This document shows, piece by piece, positions 6,951 to 13,599 of a DNA stretch of 13,599 nucleotides (position 1 is the stretch's first letter; every line of letters begins with the position of its first letter). This DNA comes from JBFGWM01 sp041588495. GTDB taxonomy: Bacteria > Pseudomonadota > Gammaproteobacteria > Pseudomonadales > JBFGWM01. The notes under the pieces are model-generated. The model searched no databases and had not been told where the DNA came from. It saw nothing but the letters and a program-made list of their open reading frames with translations. The stretch covers positions 1-13,599 of the forward strand of contig JBFGWM010000050.1 of the NCBI GenBank assembly GCA_041588495.1. Reading direction: 5' to 3'. The translations under genes were made by a program, and so were the position numbers.

Positions 6951-7313
6951 ATGAGCCATGTACTGATTGTCGAGGACAACGAGCTGAACCGGGACATGCT
7001 GTCACGGCGGCTGGCTCGCAAGGGCTTCGTGACCAGCATCGCCGAAAACGGCGAGCAGGCACTCGAATTGCTGGCCGGCCAGCGTCCCGACATCATCCTC
7101 ATGGACCTCAGCCTGCCGCGCATGGACGGTTGGGAGACCACGCGTCGCATCAAGGCCGACTCGCATCTCTGCACGATACCGGTGATCGCCCTTACCGCTC
7201 ACGCACGCCGCGAGGACGAGAAATCGGCCATGGAGGCCGGGTGCGACGACTTCGCCACCAAGCCGATCGATTTCAAGGGATTGCTCGACAAGATGGCCCG
7301 CCTGATCGGCTGA
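6951..7313 (+). CDS. Stand-alone response regulator receiver protein (DivK/CheY-like)
   Basis: A 120-residue protein made only of a receiver domain. Visible residues are the acidic pocket Glu8/Asp9 (LIVEDNELNRDML), phospho-acceptor Asp52 (IILMDLSLPRMDGWE), Thr82 (IALTAHA) and Lys104 (FATKPID), so it should be phosphorylatable. The EDNELNRDML start and ATKPI end resemble DivK-type and hybrid-kinase-associated receivers more than chemotaxis CheY. It starts 15 bases after the kinase stop and is the last gene of the plus-strand operon. With no output domain it must act by protein contact or as a phosphate shuttle or sink. The Shine-Dalgarno is weak, suggesting coupling to the kinase. Its 3' end faces the DUF4282 gene with only 10 bases between stops. 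Confidence 0.93.
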   Translation: MSHVLIVEDNELNRDMLSRRLARKGFVTSIAENGEQALELLAGQRPDIILMDLSLPRMDGWETTRRIKADSHLCTIPVIALTAHARREDEKSAMEAGCDDFATKPIDFKGLLDKMARLIG

Positions 7314-7323
7314 ACGACGCCTG

Positions 7324-7824
7324 TCAGCCCCCGTCCGGGTCCGCTTCCACGCCTTCCGTATCGCTTGTGCCGGCGCCCCGGGCGCCGCGCGCGGGACGAC
7401 GCGGACGCGCCAGCATCTCCCACAGCGAGATGCGGCTCGGCAGGTCGGAGAGTTCTTCCAGGTTCTCGGTGATTCCCGAGAGTTGCATAACGTTCTCGGC
7501 AATGCGGAACACCGCGACGATGAATTCCAGGGCCACCCGGACCGCGGTCAGGCACACCAGGAACAGGCCCGGCCCGATGAAAAACAGGTAAACGATCCCC
7601 TTCCAGGGCGACACGAAGAACGCCGCCACGGTCAGGTACAGGGCCAGGCCGGCACTGGCCACGATCGCCATGCCGTAGACCCAGGGCAGCATCTGGATGG
7701 TGATGAATTCCGTGAAATTGATGTCGAACAGGGCATGCAGGTAGCGCGATGACCGTGATTTCCACTCCTCGCGATCGGCCAGCAGTTCCCGCAGGGAGCG
7801 CTTGAGACTGTCCATCGCCGCCAT
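7324..7824 (-). CDS. DUF4282 domain-containing small membrane protein
   Basis: A 166-residue protein with a charged N-terminus, then the DUF4282 core: LFDINFTEFITIQMLPWVYG (32-51), TM1 about 50-70, TM2 about 77-98, and VALEFIVAVFRIAENV (97-112). The tail is cytoplasmic and rich in Arg, Pro and Gly, with an acidic end. The N-terminal RSLRELLADREEWKSRSSRYL looks amphipathic. The start at ATG 7824 is supported by a GAGG about nine bases upstream; Met4 is an alternative. The family has no established biochemical function to my knowledge. The gene is a single minus-strand unit, convergent with the receiver gene and divergent from the diguanylate cyclase, so it is not co-transcribed with either. 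Confidence 0.85.
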   Translation of the reverse strand: MAAMDSLKRSLRELLADREEWKSRSSRYLHALFDINFTEFITIQMLPWVYGMAIVASAGLALYLTVAAFFVSPWKGIVYLFFIGPGLFLVCLTAVRVALEFIVAVFRIAENVMQLSGITENLEELSDLPSRISLWEMLARPRRPARGARGAGTSDTEGVEADPDGG

Positions 7825-7897
7825 ACCCGCACACCTCTGTGACCATTCGGATCATCCGGCGCCGGGCGGTCCCCCGCCGGCGCGCGCTTCAGCATGG

Positions 7898-7903
7898 AGC
7901 ATA
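7898..7903 (-). promoter_or_regulatory. Possible -10 box of the DUF4282 gene
   Basis: The minus strand carries TATGCT about 75 bases before the ATG. The -35 position is poor (CAATGC at about 17 bases). It is one of two candidates; the other is the symmetric AT core at 7958-7965. Confidence 0.25.
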
Positions 7904-7957
7904 GCAGCGCCCGGACCCGGGCATTGCCACCGGATCGCGGGCGAATGCCGTCGATGG

Positions 7958-7965
7958 ATTATAAT
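7958..7965. promoter_or_regulatory. Perfect symmetric -10 core between DUF4282 and diguanylate cyclase genes
   Basis: ATTATAAT is its own reverse complement and holds a consensus TATAAT on each strand (7960-7965 plus, 7963-7958 minus). It is the only strongly AT-rich spot in a GC-rich 200 bp gap. On the plus strand it would give a leader of about 50 bases for the diguanylate cyclase. No good -35 box is present at 16-18 bases and there is no extended TG. It may need an activator or rely on the strong -10. Confidence 0.5.
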
Positions 7966-8023
7966 TCCGTTGGTGCGGCGGGAATCCGGACGCATCCGAC
8001 AGGCTGACTGGTGACCCCTGACC

Positions 8024-10081
8024 GTGCGTATCCGCAATCGCATCTTTGCTTACATTTCGCCTTTGCTGGTGATTGCGCTGGTGGCCGTCGGCGTGGCCGG
8101 TTATCTCAACATGGTCGCCAGCCTGGAAACCAAGGTCCGGGACCACCTGCAGGCCCTTGCCGCAATCCAGGAACAACGGATCGCGGAACGCTTCGTCCGC
8201 AACGTGGAGCGTATCAACCTGCTGGCCTCGCGCACCGCCCTGCGTCGCAACCTGGCCGGGTTCCTTGCCGATGGCGATCCCGGGCGACGGGACGAGATCC
8301 GCGAGATCCTCGACGACGCGCTGCGCTCGGTGGTGGGATTCGAGATGCTCCTGGTGGCGCGGGCCGACGGGCGCGTGGTGTCCAGTACCGATGCCCGCTG
8401 GGCCGGGGAGTCGATCGCCGACACCAACTTTTTCACGGCCGGAATGCGCCAACCCCAGGGCCATGCGATCTGGCGCGATGACCGTGGCCGTGAACTGAAT
8501 GCGATTTCCGCCCCGCTGACCCGGGACGGGGAGTTCCTCGGGGTCATGGTCCTGTTCGCCGATTTTTCCGTGTTCGGCCACCTGTTGCGGGACTACACCG
8601 GGCTGGGAGAGACCGGCGAAACCCTGCTGGTCGCCCCCGGGGCGGACGGCGCCGTGAAATTTCTGATCCAGCCCCGTTTCGGCGCGCTGGCGGGACGCGC
8701 ACCGGAATACCCGCGCCCGGGAGAACTGGCGCGCATGGCCAGCAGGGGCATTGAAACCTACGTCTCCGAGGCCATCGACTACCGCGGTGAGCCCGTGTAC
8801 GCGGTAACCCGTACCCTGGAGCACGTGGGCTGGGGACTGATCGTCAAGATCGATCGCTCCGAGGCCCGCGCCGAGCTCGAGAATTTCCGCAATGCCACCA
8901 TGCTGGTGGTGCTCCTCGGCCTGGTCCTGATCGGTGCCGTGCTTTACCTGGTGTCCAACGCAATCAGCAGGCCGATCACCCAGCTCAGTGACGCTGCCCT
9001 GGAGATCGACCTGGGCTCCGGCCGCGCCAAGTTCGAGCAGGGCAACAGCGAGATCGACGTGCTCACCGAAGCCATCAACCACATGGCGTGGAGCTTCATC
9101 GACTTCAACGAACGCCTGCAGGACGAGATCAGGCATCGCACCGAAGTCGAGAGCGAACTGCGTGAAAGCCAGGAACGCTTCAACCTCGCGGTGAAGGGTT
9201 CCAGTGACGGCCTGTGGGACTGGCCCTGCGTGACCCAGGACGAGATGTGGTGGTCCGACCGGTTCTACCAGTTACTGGGTTTCGCTTCGGGCGAGATTCC
9301 CGCATCCCAGACTTCGTTCTATGCGCGGGTCCACGAGGATGACCGCCAGCGCATCGCCGACGCCATGGAACGCCACCTGCACCACAAGGAGCCCTACCAC
9401 GCGGAATTCCGCGTCCAGCTGAAGGACGGCTCCTATCACTGGGTCGCCTCCCGGGGCGCCGCGCTGCGCGACGAGCACGGCGAGGCAGTCCGCGTTTCGG
9501 GCTCCCTGCAGGACATCCAGCAGCGGGTGGAAGCCGACGCCGAACTGCAGCGCCTGATGCAGGAACTCGAAAACCAGGCGGCCACGGATCCGCTGACCGG
9601 CCTGCCCAACCGGCGCCGTTTCGAGGAGCAGATCGAGAAGGAGATGAAACGCGCGAAGCGTCAGAAGGCGCCGCTTTCCCTGGTGGTGATCGACGCCGAC
9701 CACTTCAAGGCGGTCAACGACACCCACGGCCACACCACCGGCGACCTGGTTCTCAAGGAACTCTCCGCGTGCATGCGCTCGGTGATCCGGGAAGTCGACC
9801 TGCCCTGCCGGTTCGGCGGTGAGGAATTCCTGCTGGCCCTGCCGGACACCGACGAGACCGGCTCCTCGGTGGTGGCCGAACGCCTGCGGGCAGCGGCCGC
9901 CCGCATGGAACTGCACAACGAGGCGGGTGAAGCATTCCGCATCACCTGCAGCCTGGGGGTCGCCGAATGGGACCACCAGGGTTCCCTCGAGGATCTCATC
10001 AACCACGCCGACAAGGCCGTGTACGCGGCCAAGGAAGGCGGCCGCAACCAGGTACGGCTCGCCTCCGAACTCGACGACTGA
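8024..10081 (+). CDS. Membrane diguanylate cyclase (Cache-like sensor, HAMP, PAS, GGDEF)
   Basis: A 685-residue protein predicted to make cyclic di-GMP from two GTP. TM1 is about 8-28. A periplasmic Cache-like sensor spans about 35-285 (FEMLLVARADGRVVSSTDAR, then LNAISAPLTRDGEFLGVMVL). TM2 is about 292-312, HAMP about 313-365 and a PAS domain about 383-500 (SQERFNLAVKGSSDGLWDW, then HWVASRGAALRDEHGE). The GGDEF domain is about 516-680, with DPLTGLPNRRRF (522-533), DADHFKAVND (557-566) and the active site GGEEF (598-602). The inhibitory I-site RxxD is intact (Arg589, Asp592, five residues before GGEEF), so product feedback is expected. There is no EAL domain. The start is GTG: an in-frame TGA at 8012-8014 rules out anything earlier, and the membrane segment begins at once. 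The Shine-Dalgarno is weak. It lies downstream of the sensory operon but is separated from it by the oppositely oriented DUF4282 gene, so it is a separate transcription unit. Confidence 0.94.
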   Translation: MRIRNRIFAYISPLLVIALVAVGVAGYLNMVASLETKVRDHLQALAAIQEQRIAERFVRNVERINLLASRTALRRNLAGFLADGDPGRRDEIREILDDALRSVVGFEMLLVARADGRVVSSTDARWAGESIADTNFFTAGMRQPQGHAIWRDDRGRELNAISAPLTRDGEFLGVMVLFADFSVFGHLLRDYTGLGETGETLLVAPGADGAVKFLIQPRFGALAGRAPEYPRPGELARMASRGIETYVSEAIDYRGEPVYAVTRTLEHVGWGLIVKIDRSEARAELENFRNATMLVVLLGLVLIGAVLYLVSNAISRPITQLSDAALEIDLGSGRAKFEQGNSEIDVLTEAINHMAWSFIDFNERLQDEIRHRTEVESELRESQERFNLAVKGSSDGLWDWPCVTQDEMWWSDRFYQLLGFASGEIPASQTSFYARVHEDDRQRIADAMERHLHHKEPYHAEFRVQLKDGSYHWVASRGAALRDEHGEAVRVSGSLQDIQQRVEADAELQRLMQELENQAATDPLTGLPNRRRFEEQIEKEMKRAKRQKAPLSLVVIDADHFKAVNDTHGHTTGDLVLKELSACMRSVIREVDLPCRFGGEEFLLALPDTDETGSSVVAERLRAAAARMELHNEAGEAFRITCSLGVAEWDHQGSLEDLINHADKAVYAAKEGGRNQVRLASELDD

Positions 10082-10095
10082 CGGACTGTCTCCGC

Positions 10096-12237
10096 TCAGA
10101 AGTGCTCTGCGCGCTCCGCCTTTTCCAGCAGCAGTGGCGGCGGATCGAAGCGGTCACCGTAGGCCGCCTGCAGTTCGCGCGCCCGCGCCACGAAGGGCTG
10201 CAAACCGTACTGGTTGATGTACTGCAGCGCACCACCCGTCCACGGTGGAAACCCGATACCGAAGATCGAACCGATGTTGGCGTCGCGGGTGGTTTCCAGC
10301 ACCCCCTCCTGCAGGCAGCGCACGGTTTCCAGGGCCTGGATGAACAGCAGGCGGTCGCGCGCGTCCGCGGGACTGGCGCCGTGGTCATCACGCGCGAATC
10401 GTGTTGCGAGCTCCGGCCACAGGAACTTGCGGCCCTTTTCCGGGTACTCGTAGAAACCGGCGCCCTTCGCCTTGCCATGACGCCCATGCTCCTCGACCAT
10501 CGCGTCGATCACTGCCTCGGCGGGGTGCGGAACGTAGGTTTCTCCGGCGGCCGCGGCGTCGTCACGGGCCTGGTTGCGGATATGGGTGATCAGGGTGAGG
10601 CTGACCTCGTCGGTGATGGTCAGCGGGCCGACCGGCATGCCGGCCTGCAGGGCCGCCTGCTCGATGAGGGGTGCCGGGACACCCTCGCCGATCATCGCGG
10701 CGCCCTCGTTGACGAAGGTGCCGAACACCCGCGAGGTGAAAAATCCGCGACTGTCGTTGACCACGATGGGAATCTTGGCGATCTGCAGCACGAAATCGAA
10801 GGCGCGGGCCAGGGTCTCGGCGGAAGTCTGCTCGCCCTTGATGATCTCCACCAGCTGCATCTTGTCGACGGGCGAAAAGAAATGCAGGCCGATGAAGTGC
10901 TGCGGACGCCGGGAGGCCTTGGCCAGGCTGGTGATGGGCAGGGTCGAGGTGTTCGAGGCGAATACCGCGGTGTCGTCGATCTGCGCCTCGCTCTCCTCGG
11001 TGACCTGCGCCTTCAGCTTGCGATCCTCGAACACGGCCTCGATGACCAGGTCGCAGCCGGCGAGGTCGATCACCTGGTCCGTCGCCAGGATACGGTCGAG
11101 AACCGCCTGGCTGTCGGCCTCGGTGCGCCGCCCGCGGGAGACCTGCTTCGCCAGCAGTTTCTCGCTGTAGGATTTCCCTTTCGCCGCGGCCTCGGCCGAG
11201 ACGTCCTTGAGCACCACGTCGAGGCCGCGACTCGCACAGGCCCACGCGATCCCGGAGCCCATCATGCCGGCGCCGAGAACCCCGACCCGACTGAACCCGC
11301 CTTGCGGAAAGCCCTCCGGGCGGCTGCCGCCGGCCTTGATCTCGTTGAGCTGGAACCAGAACGTGCCGATCATGTTCTTGGCCACCTGGCCGGTGGCCAG
11401 GCGGGTGAACCAGCGCGACTCGATACGCAGGGCGGCATCAAAACTGACCTGCGCCCCCTCGGCCGCGGCGGCGAGAATCGCCTCGGGCGCCGGGTAACAG
11501 CCGCGCGTCTTCTGGCGCAGCATCGCGGGGGCCACCGCCAGCATCTGCGCGACCCGGGGGTGGCTGGGATCGCCGCCCGGGATGCGGTGCCCCTTCTCGT
11601 CCCACGGCTGCGAGGCACCGGGATTGGCGCGCACCCAGGCTTTCGCCTGCTCGACGAGCTGACCGGGTTCCGCCACCAGTTCGTGCACGAGGCCCATGTC
11701 CAGGGCTTCCGCCGGTCGCAGCTCCCTGCCTTCCAGCAACAAGGGCAGCGCTTTCTCCAGTCCCAGCAGGCGCACCGTGCGCACCACCCCGCCGCCACCG
11801 GGCAGCAGGCCGAGTTTCACCTCGGGCAGGCCCAGCTTGAGCTTCGGGCTGTCGAGGCAGACGCGATGGTGACAGGCCAGGGCAATCTCCCAGCCGCCAC
11901 CGAGGGCCGCGCCGTTGATGGCCGCGGCCACCGGCACACCGAGGGTCTCCAGGGTGCGCAACTGGCCCTTGATGGTTTCCACCATGGCAAAGAACCCGGC
12001 CGCGTTATCCGGCGTGACCGCGACCAGTTCATTGAGGTCGCCACCGGCGAAGAACGTCGACTTGGCGGAGGTCAGCACGATTCCGGAAATCGAGTCGATC
12101 TCCTTCTGCAGGCGTTCCACGGTCGCGGTCATCGCGGCGCGGTAATCGGCGTTCATGACGTTTGCCGACTGGCCGGGCATGTCCATGGTCAGGGTAACGA
12201 TGTTGTCGCTGTCTTTCTCGAAGCGAATCGCGGTCAT
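10096..12237 (-). CDS. Fatty oxidation multifunctional enzyme (FadJ-like): enoyl-CoA hydratase / 3-hydroxyacyl-CoA dehydrogenase
   Basis: A 713-residue two-part beta-oxidation enzyme, close in length to FadJ. The N-terminal crotonase domain (about 1-190) has the oxyanion-hole segments FFAGGDLNEL (62-71) and NGAALGGGWE (108-117). The catalytic glutamates are Glu117 and Glu139 (GLPEVKLGLLPGGGG). The dehydrogenase half begins with the NAD motif GVLGAGMMGSG (319-329), continues with DLVIEAVFED (396-405), and has the catalytic His452 in GLHFFSP. C-terminal dehydrogenase domains follow, including GKAKGAGFYEYP and IGFPPWTGG. It hydrates trans-2-enoyl-CoA and oxidises the L-3-hydroxyacyl-CoA in the cytosol, normally in complex with a thiolase. 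The thiolase is encoded 26 bases upstream. A GGAGAGGA precedes the ATG. The gene ends 14 bases from the diguanylate cyclase stop, tail to tail. Confidence 0.95.
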   Translation of the reverse strand: MTAIRFEKDSDNIVTLTMDMPGQSANVMNADYRAAMTATVERLQKEIDSISGIVLTSAKSTFFAGGDLNELVAVTPDNAAGFFAMVETIKGQLRTLETLGVPVAAAINGAALGGGWEIALACHHRVCLDSPKLKLGLPEVKLGLLPGGGGVVRTVRLLGLEKALPLLLEGRELRPAEALDMGLVHELVAEPGQLVEQAKAWVRANPGASQPWDEKGHRIPGGDPSHPRVAQMLAVAPAMLRQKTRGCYPAPEAILAAAAEGAQVSFDAALRIESRWFTRLATGQVAKNMIGTFWFQLNEIKAGGSRPEGFPQGGFSRVGVLGAGMMGSGIAWACASRGLDVVLKDVSAEAAAKGKSYSEKLLAKQVSRGRRTEADSQAVLDRILATDQVIDLAGCDLVIEAVFEDRKLKAQVTEESEAQIDDTAVFASNTSTLPITSLAKASRRPQHFIGLHFFSPVDKMQLVEIIKGEQTSAETLARAFDFVLQIAKIPIVVNDSRGFFTSRVFGTFVNEGAAMIGEGVPAPLIEQAALQAGMPVGPLTITDEVSLTLITHIRNQARDDAAAAGETYVPHPAEAVIDAMVEEHGRHGKAKGAGFYEYPEKGRKFLWPELATRFARDDHGASPADARDRLLFIQALETVRCLQEGVLETTRDANIGSIFGIGFPPWTGGALQYINQYGLQPFVARARELQAAYGDRFDPPPLLLEKAERAEHF

Positions 12238-12263
12238 TTTCTGGTTCCTCTCCTGGCGGCCGG

Positions 12264-13472
12264 TCAGATGCGTTCAACGATGGTGGCGATACCCATGCCG
12301 CCGCCGACACACAGGGTGGCGAGGCCGTGGCGCAGTTGCCGGCGTTCCAGTTCATCCACCAGGGTGCCGAGGATCATCGCGCCGGTGGCGCCGAGGGGAT
12401 GGCCCATGGCGATGGAACCCCCGTTGACGTTGATCTTCTCCGCCGGAACACCGGTCTCCTTCATGAAGCGCATGACCACCGCGGCGAATGCCTCGTTGAC
12501 CTCGTAGAGATCGATGTCCTCCGGCTTCATCCCGGCCATGTCGAGCACCTTGCGGGTGGCGGGGGCGGGCCCGGTGAGCATGATGGTCGGCTCGGTGCAG
12601 GTGATCGTCGCGGCGACAATCCGGGCGCGCGGGACCAGTCCCAGGTCCTTGCCGCTTTTCTCGGAACCGATCAGCACCAGGGTGGCGCCGTCGACGATGC
12701 CCGAGGAGTTGCCGGGCGTGTGCACATGGCGGATGTGCTCCACTTCCGGGTACTTGGCCAGTGCGACCGCGTCATAGCCCATGCCGCCCATGGCCTCGAA
12801 CGACGGCTTGAGTCCACCCAGCGATTCCATGCTGGCGTCGGGGCGCACCAGTTCATCGCGATCCAGCACGACCAGGCCGCTGGCATCTTTCACGGGCACC
12901 AGGGAGCGACTGAAATGTCCCGCCTCCCAGGCCGCGGCGGCCTTCCGTTGCGAATCCAGCGCGAAGGCGTCAACGTCCTCGCGGGAGTATCCGTCCAGGG
13001 TGGCGATGAGATCGGCACCAATACCCTGGGGGACGAAACCGAGTCCGAGGCTGGTCTCGGGGTCCAGTGCCCAGGCCCCGCCGTCGGAGCCCATCGGCAC
13101 CCGCGACATGGATTCGACGCCGCCGGCGACCATCAGGTCCGACCAGCCGGAGCGCACCTTCATGGCGGCGGTGTTGACAGCCTCCAGTCCCGACGCGCAA
13201 AACCGGTTGAGCTGCACGCCGGAAACCTTCTCGTCCCATCCGGCCGCCAGCGCCGCGGTCTTCGGCAGGCACGCGCCCTGGTCACCAATCGGCGTGACGC
13301 AACCGAGTACGACATCCTCGACCTGGCTGGTGTCGAGATCGTGACGCTGCTGCAGTTCCCGCATCAGTCCGGCAACCAGGCTGATCGGCTTCACCTCGTA
13401 GAGGGCGCCGTCTTTCTTGCCCTTGCCGCGCGGGGTGCGGATCGCGTCGAAGATGTAGGCTTCCTGGGTCAT
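12264..13472 (-). CDS. Acetyl-CoA C-acyltransferase (thiolase, FadI/FadA-like)
   Basis: A 402-residue thiolase, normal length for the family. The nucleophile is Cys92 in LNRFCASGLEAV. Other active-site elements are NEAF (326-329), GGSIAMGHPLGATG with His358, and the general-base Cys388 in LCVGGGMG. It cleaves 3-ketoacyl-CoA with CoA to give acetyl-CoA and a shortened acyl-CoA. Biosynthetic acetyl-CoA acetyltransferase activity cannot be excluded from sequence, but co-transcription with a FadJ-like gene favours beta-oxidation. I chose ATG 13472-13470 because AGGAGG sits nine bases upstream and MTQEAYIFDAIRTPRG is a standard thiolase N-terminus. An in-frame ATG at 13511 adds 13 unlikely residues (Arg/Pro-rich) and lies close to the promoter. 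It is the first gene of the operon, thiolase then FadJ-like, the fadI-fadJ order. Confidence 0.94.
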   Translation of the reverse strand: MTQEAYIFDAIRTPRGKGKKDGALYEVKPISLVAGLMRELQQRHDLDTSQVEDVVLGCVTPIGDQGACLPKTAALAAGWDEKVSGVQLNRFCASGLEAVNTAAMKVRSGWSDLMVAGGVESMSRVPMGSDGGAWALDPETSLGLGFVPQGIGADLIATLDGYSREDVDAFALDSQRKAAAAWEAGHFSRSLVPVKDASGLVVLDRDELVRPDASMESLGGLKPSFEAMGGMGYDAVALAKYPEVEHIRHVHTPGNSSGIVDGATLVLIGSEKSGKDLGLVPRARIVAATITCTEPTIMLTGPAPATRKVLDMAGMKPEDIDLYEVNEAFAAVVMRFMKETGVPAEKINVNGGSIAMGHPLGATGAMILGTLVDELERRQLRHGLATLCVGGGMGIATIVERI

Positions 13473-13531
13473 CGGTCGTGGCCTCCTGGGAGGGACGCGG
13501 CACGCGTCCACGGCGGGATGGAATGGCCCGT

Positions 13532-13561
13532 ACTATAGCGCCCTAACAAGCGTTAGTTCAA
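13532..13561 (-). promoter_or_regulatory. Sigma-70-like promoter of the thiolase-fadJ operon
   Basis: Reading the minus strand, TTGAAC (13561-13556) and TATAGT (13537-13532) are separated by 18 bases. The -35 matches four and the -10 five of six consensus positions. Transcription should begin near 13525, leaving a leader of about 50 bases with AGGAGG before the ATG at 13472. This is the best promoter in the window. Confidence 0.65.
13543..13556. promoter_or_regulatory. Palindromic operator candidate in the promoter spacer of the thiolase operon
   Basis: CTAAC-AAGC-GTTAG is a perfect 5-4-5 inverted repeat filling most of the spacer between the -35 and -10 boxes. A protein bound here would block RNA polymerase. 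TetR-family regulators of fatty-acid degradation such as PsrA bind short palindromes of the same layout (GAAAC-N4-GTTTC type), so a TetR-type repressor sensing acyl-CoA or fatty acid is a reasonable guess. No regulator gene is visible in the window. Confidence 0.5.
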
Positions 13562-13599
13562 ATCATGGGGAACGACGATCGCGCGGCCATCGCAGTCCC

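Noticed and set aside
7308..7329. Hairpin GGCTGA / TCAGCC between the convergent receiver and DUF4282 genes, as a bidirectional terminator
   Set aside because: The stem is only six pairs with a ten-base loop and no U-tract on either side. It arises simply from the two facing TGA codons, each preceded by GGC.
9967..12507. Very long plus-strand open frame (846 codons) antisense to the FadJ-like and thiolase genes
   Set aside because: It is the mirror of highly biased, GC-rich codons of a clearly recognised enzyme. Its translation is rich in Arg, Gly, His and Asp with no recognisable domain, and it begins inside the GGDEF gene.
12327..13538. Plus-strand open frame of 403 codons antisense to the thiolase
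   Set aside because: The thiolase on the minus strand has all catalytic residues in place; the plus-strand translation has no family features and reads as a shadow.
13565..13599. ATG on the plus strand open to the right edge, as a divergent gene start
   Set aside because: There is no Shine-Dalgarno before it and only 11 codons are visible, with no recognisable N-terminus. It cannot be supported from this window.

Overview
The window is 13.6 kb of GC-rich, densely coding chromosome from a Gram-negative bacterium. It has an outer-membrane TonB-dependent receptor, a periplasmic YfiR-family protein, a cyclic-di-GMP synthase and FadI/FadJ-type beta-oxidation enzymes. Together these point to Proteobacteria, most likely Gammaproteobacteria. 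That placement rests on protein style alone. There are no rRNA or tRNA genes, no CRISPR array and no recognisable mobile element. No stretch over 300 bases lacks a gene; the longest gaps are about 220 bp (1722-1942) and 200 bp (7825-8023).

Layout. (1) Minus strand, 1-1721: a lysophospholipid acyltransferase-like gene is followed, with a one-base stop/start overlap, by an extended-SDR (NAD-dependent epimerase-like) gene that runs off the left edge. (2) Plus strand, 1943-7313: a sensory operon of TonB-dependent receptor, YfiR-family periplasmic protein, CHASE8-type hybrid histidine kinase with two receiver domains, and a stand-alone receiver protein. (3) Minus strand, 7324-7824: a small DUF4282 membrane protein, convergent with the operon. 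(4) Plus strand, 8024-10081: a membrane diguanylate cyclase with Cache-like, HAMP, PAS and GGDEF domains. (5) Minus strand, 10096-13472: a thiolase followed by a fused enoyl-CoA hydratase/3-hydroxyacyl-CoA dehydrogenase. These form a beta-oxidation operon behind a good sigma-70-like promoter with a palindrome in its spacer.

The most interesting part is region 2. In Pseudomonas YfiBNR, periplasmic YfiR restrains YfiN, an inner-membrane diguanylate cyclase whose periplasmic part is a CHASE8 domain. Here a YfiR homologue lies two bases upstream of a protein that also looks CHASE8-like outside, but whose output is a histidine kinase with two receivers. The gene upstream is an outer-membrane receptor instead of YfiB. 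A reasonable reading is a three-compartment relay: TonB receptor, then YfiR, then CHASE8 kinase, then receivers. It may connect to the diguanylate cyclase encoded nearby, but that link is inference.

Both divergent intergenic regions carry a nearly or fully symmetric -10 element that could serve both strands.
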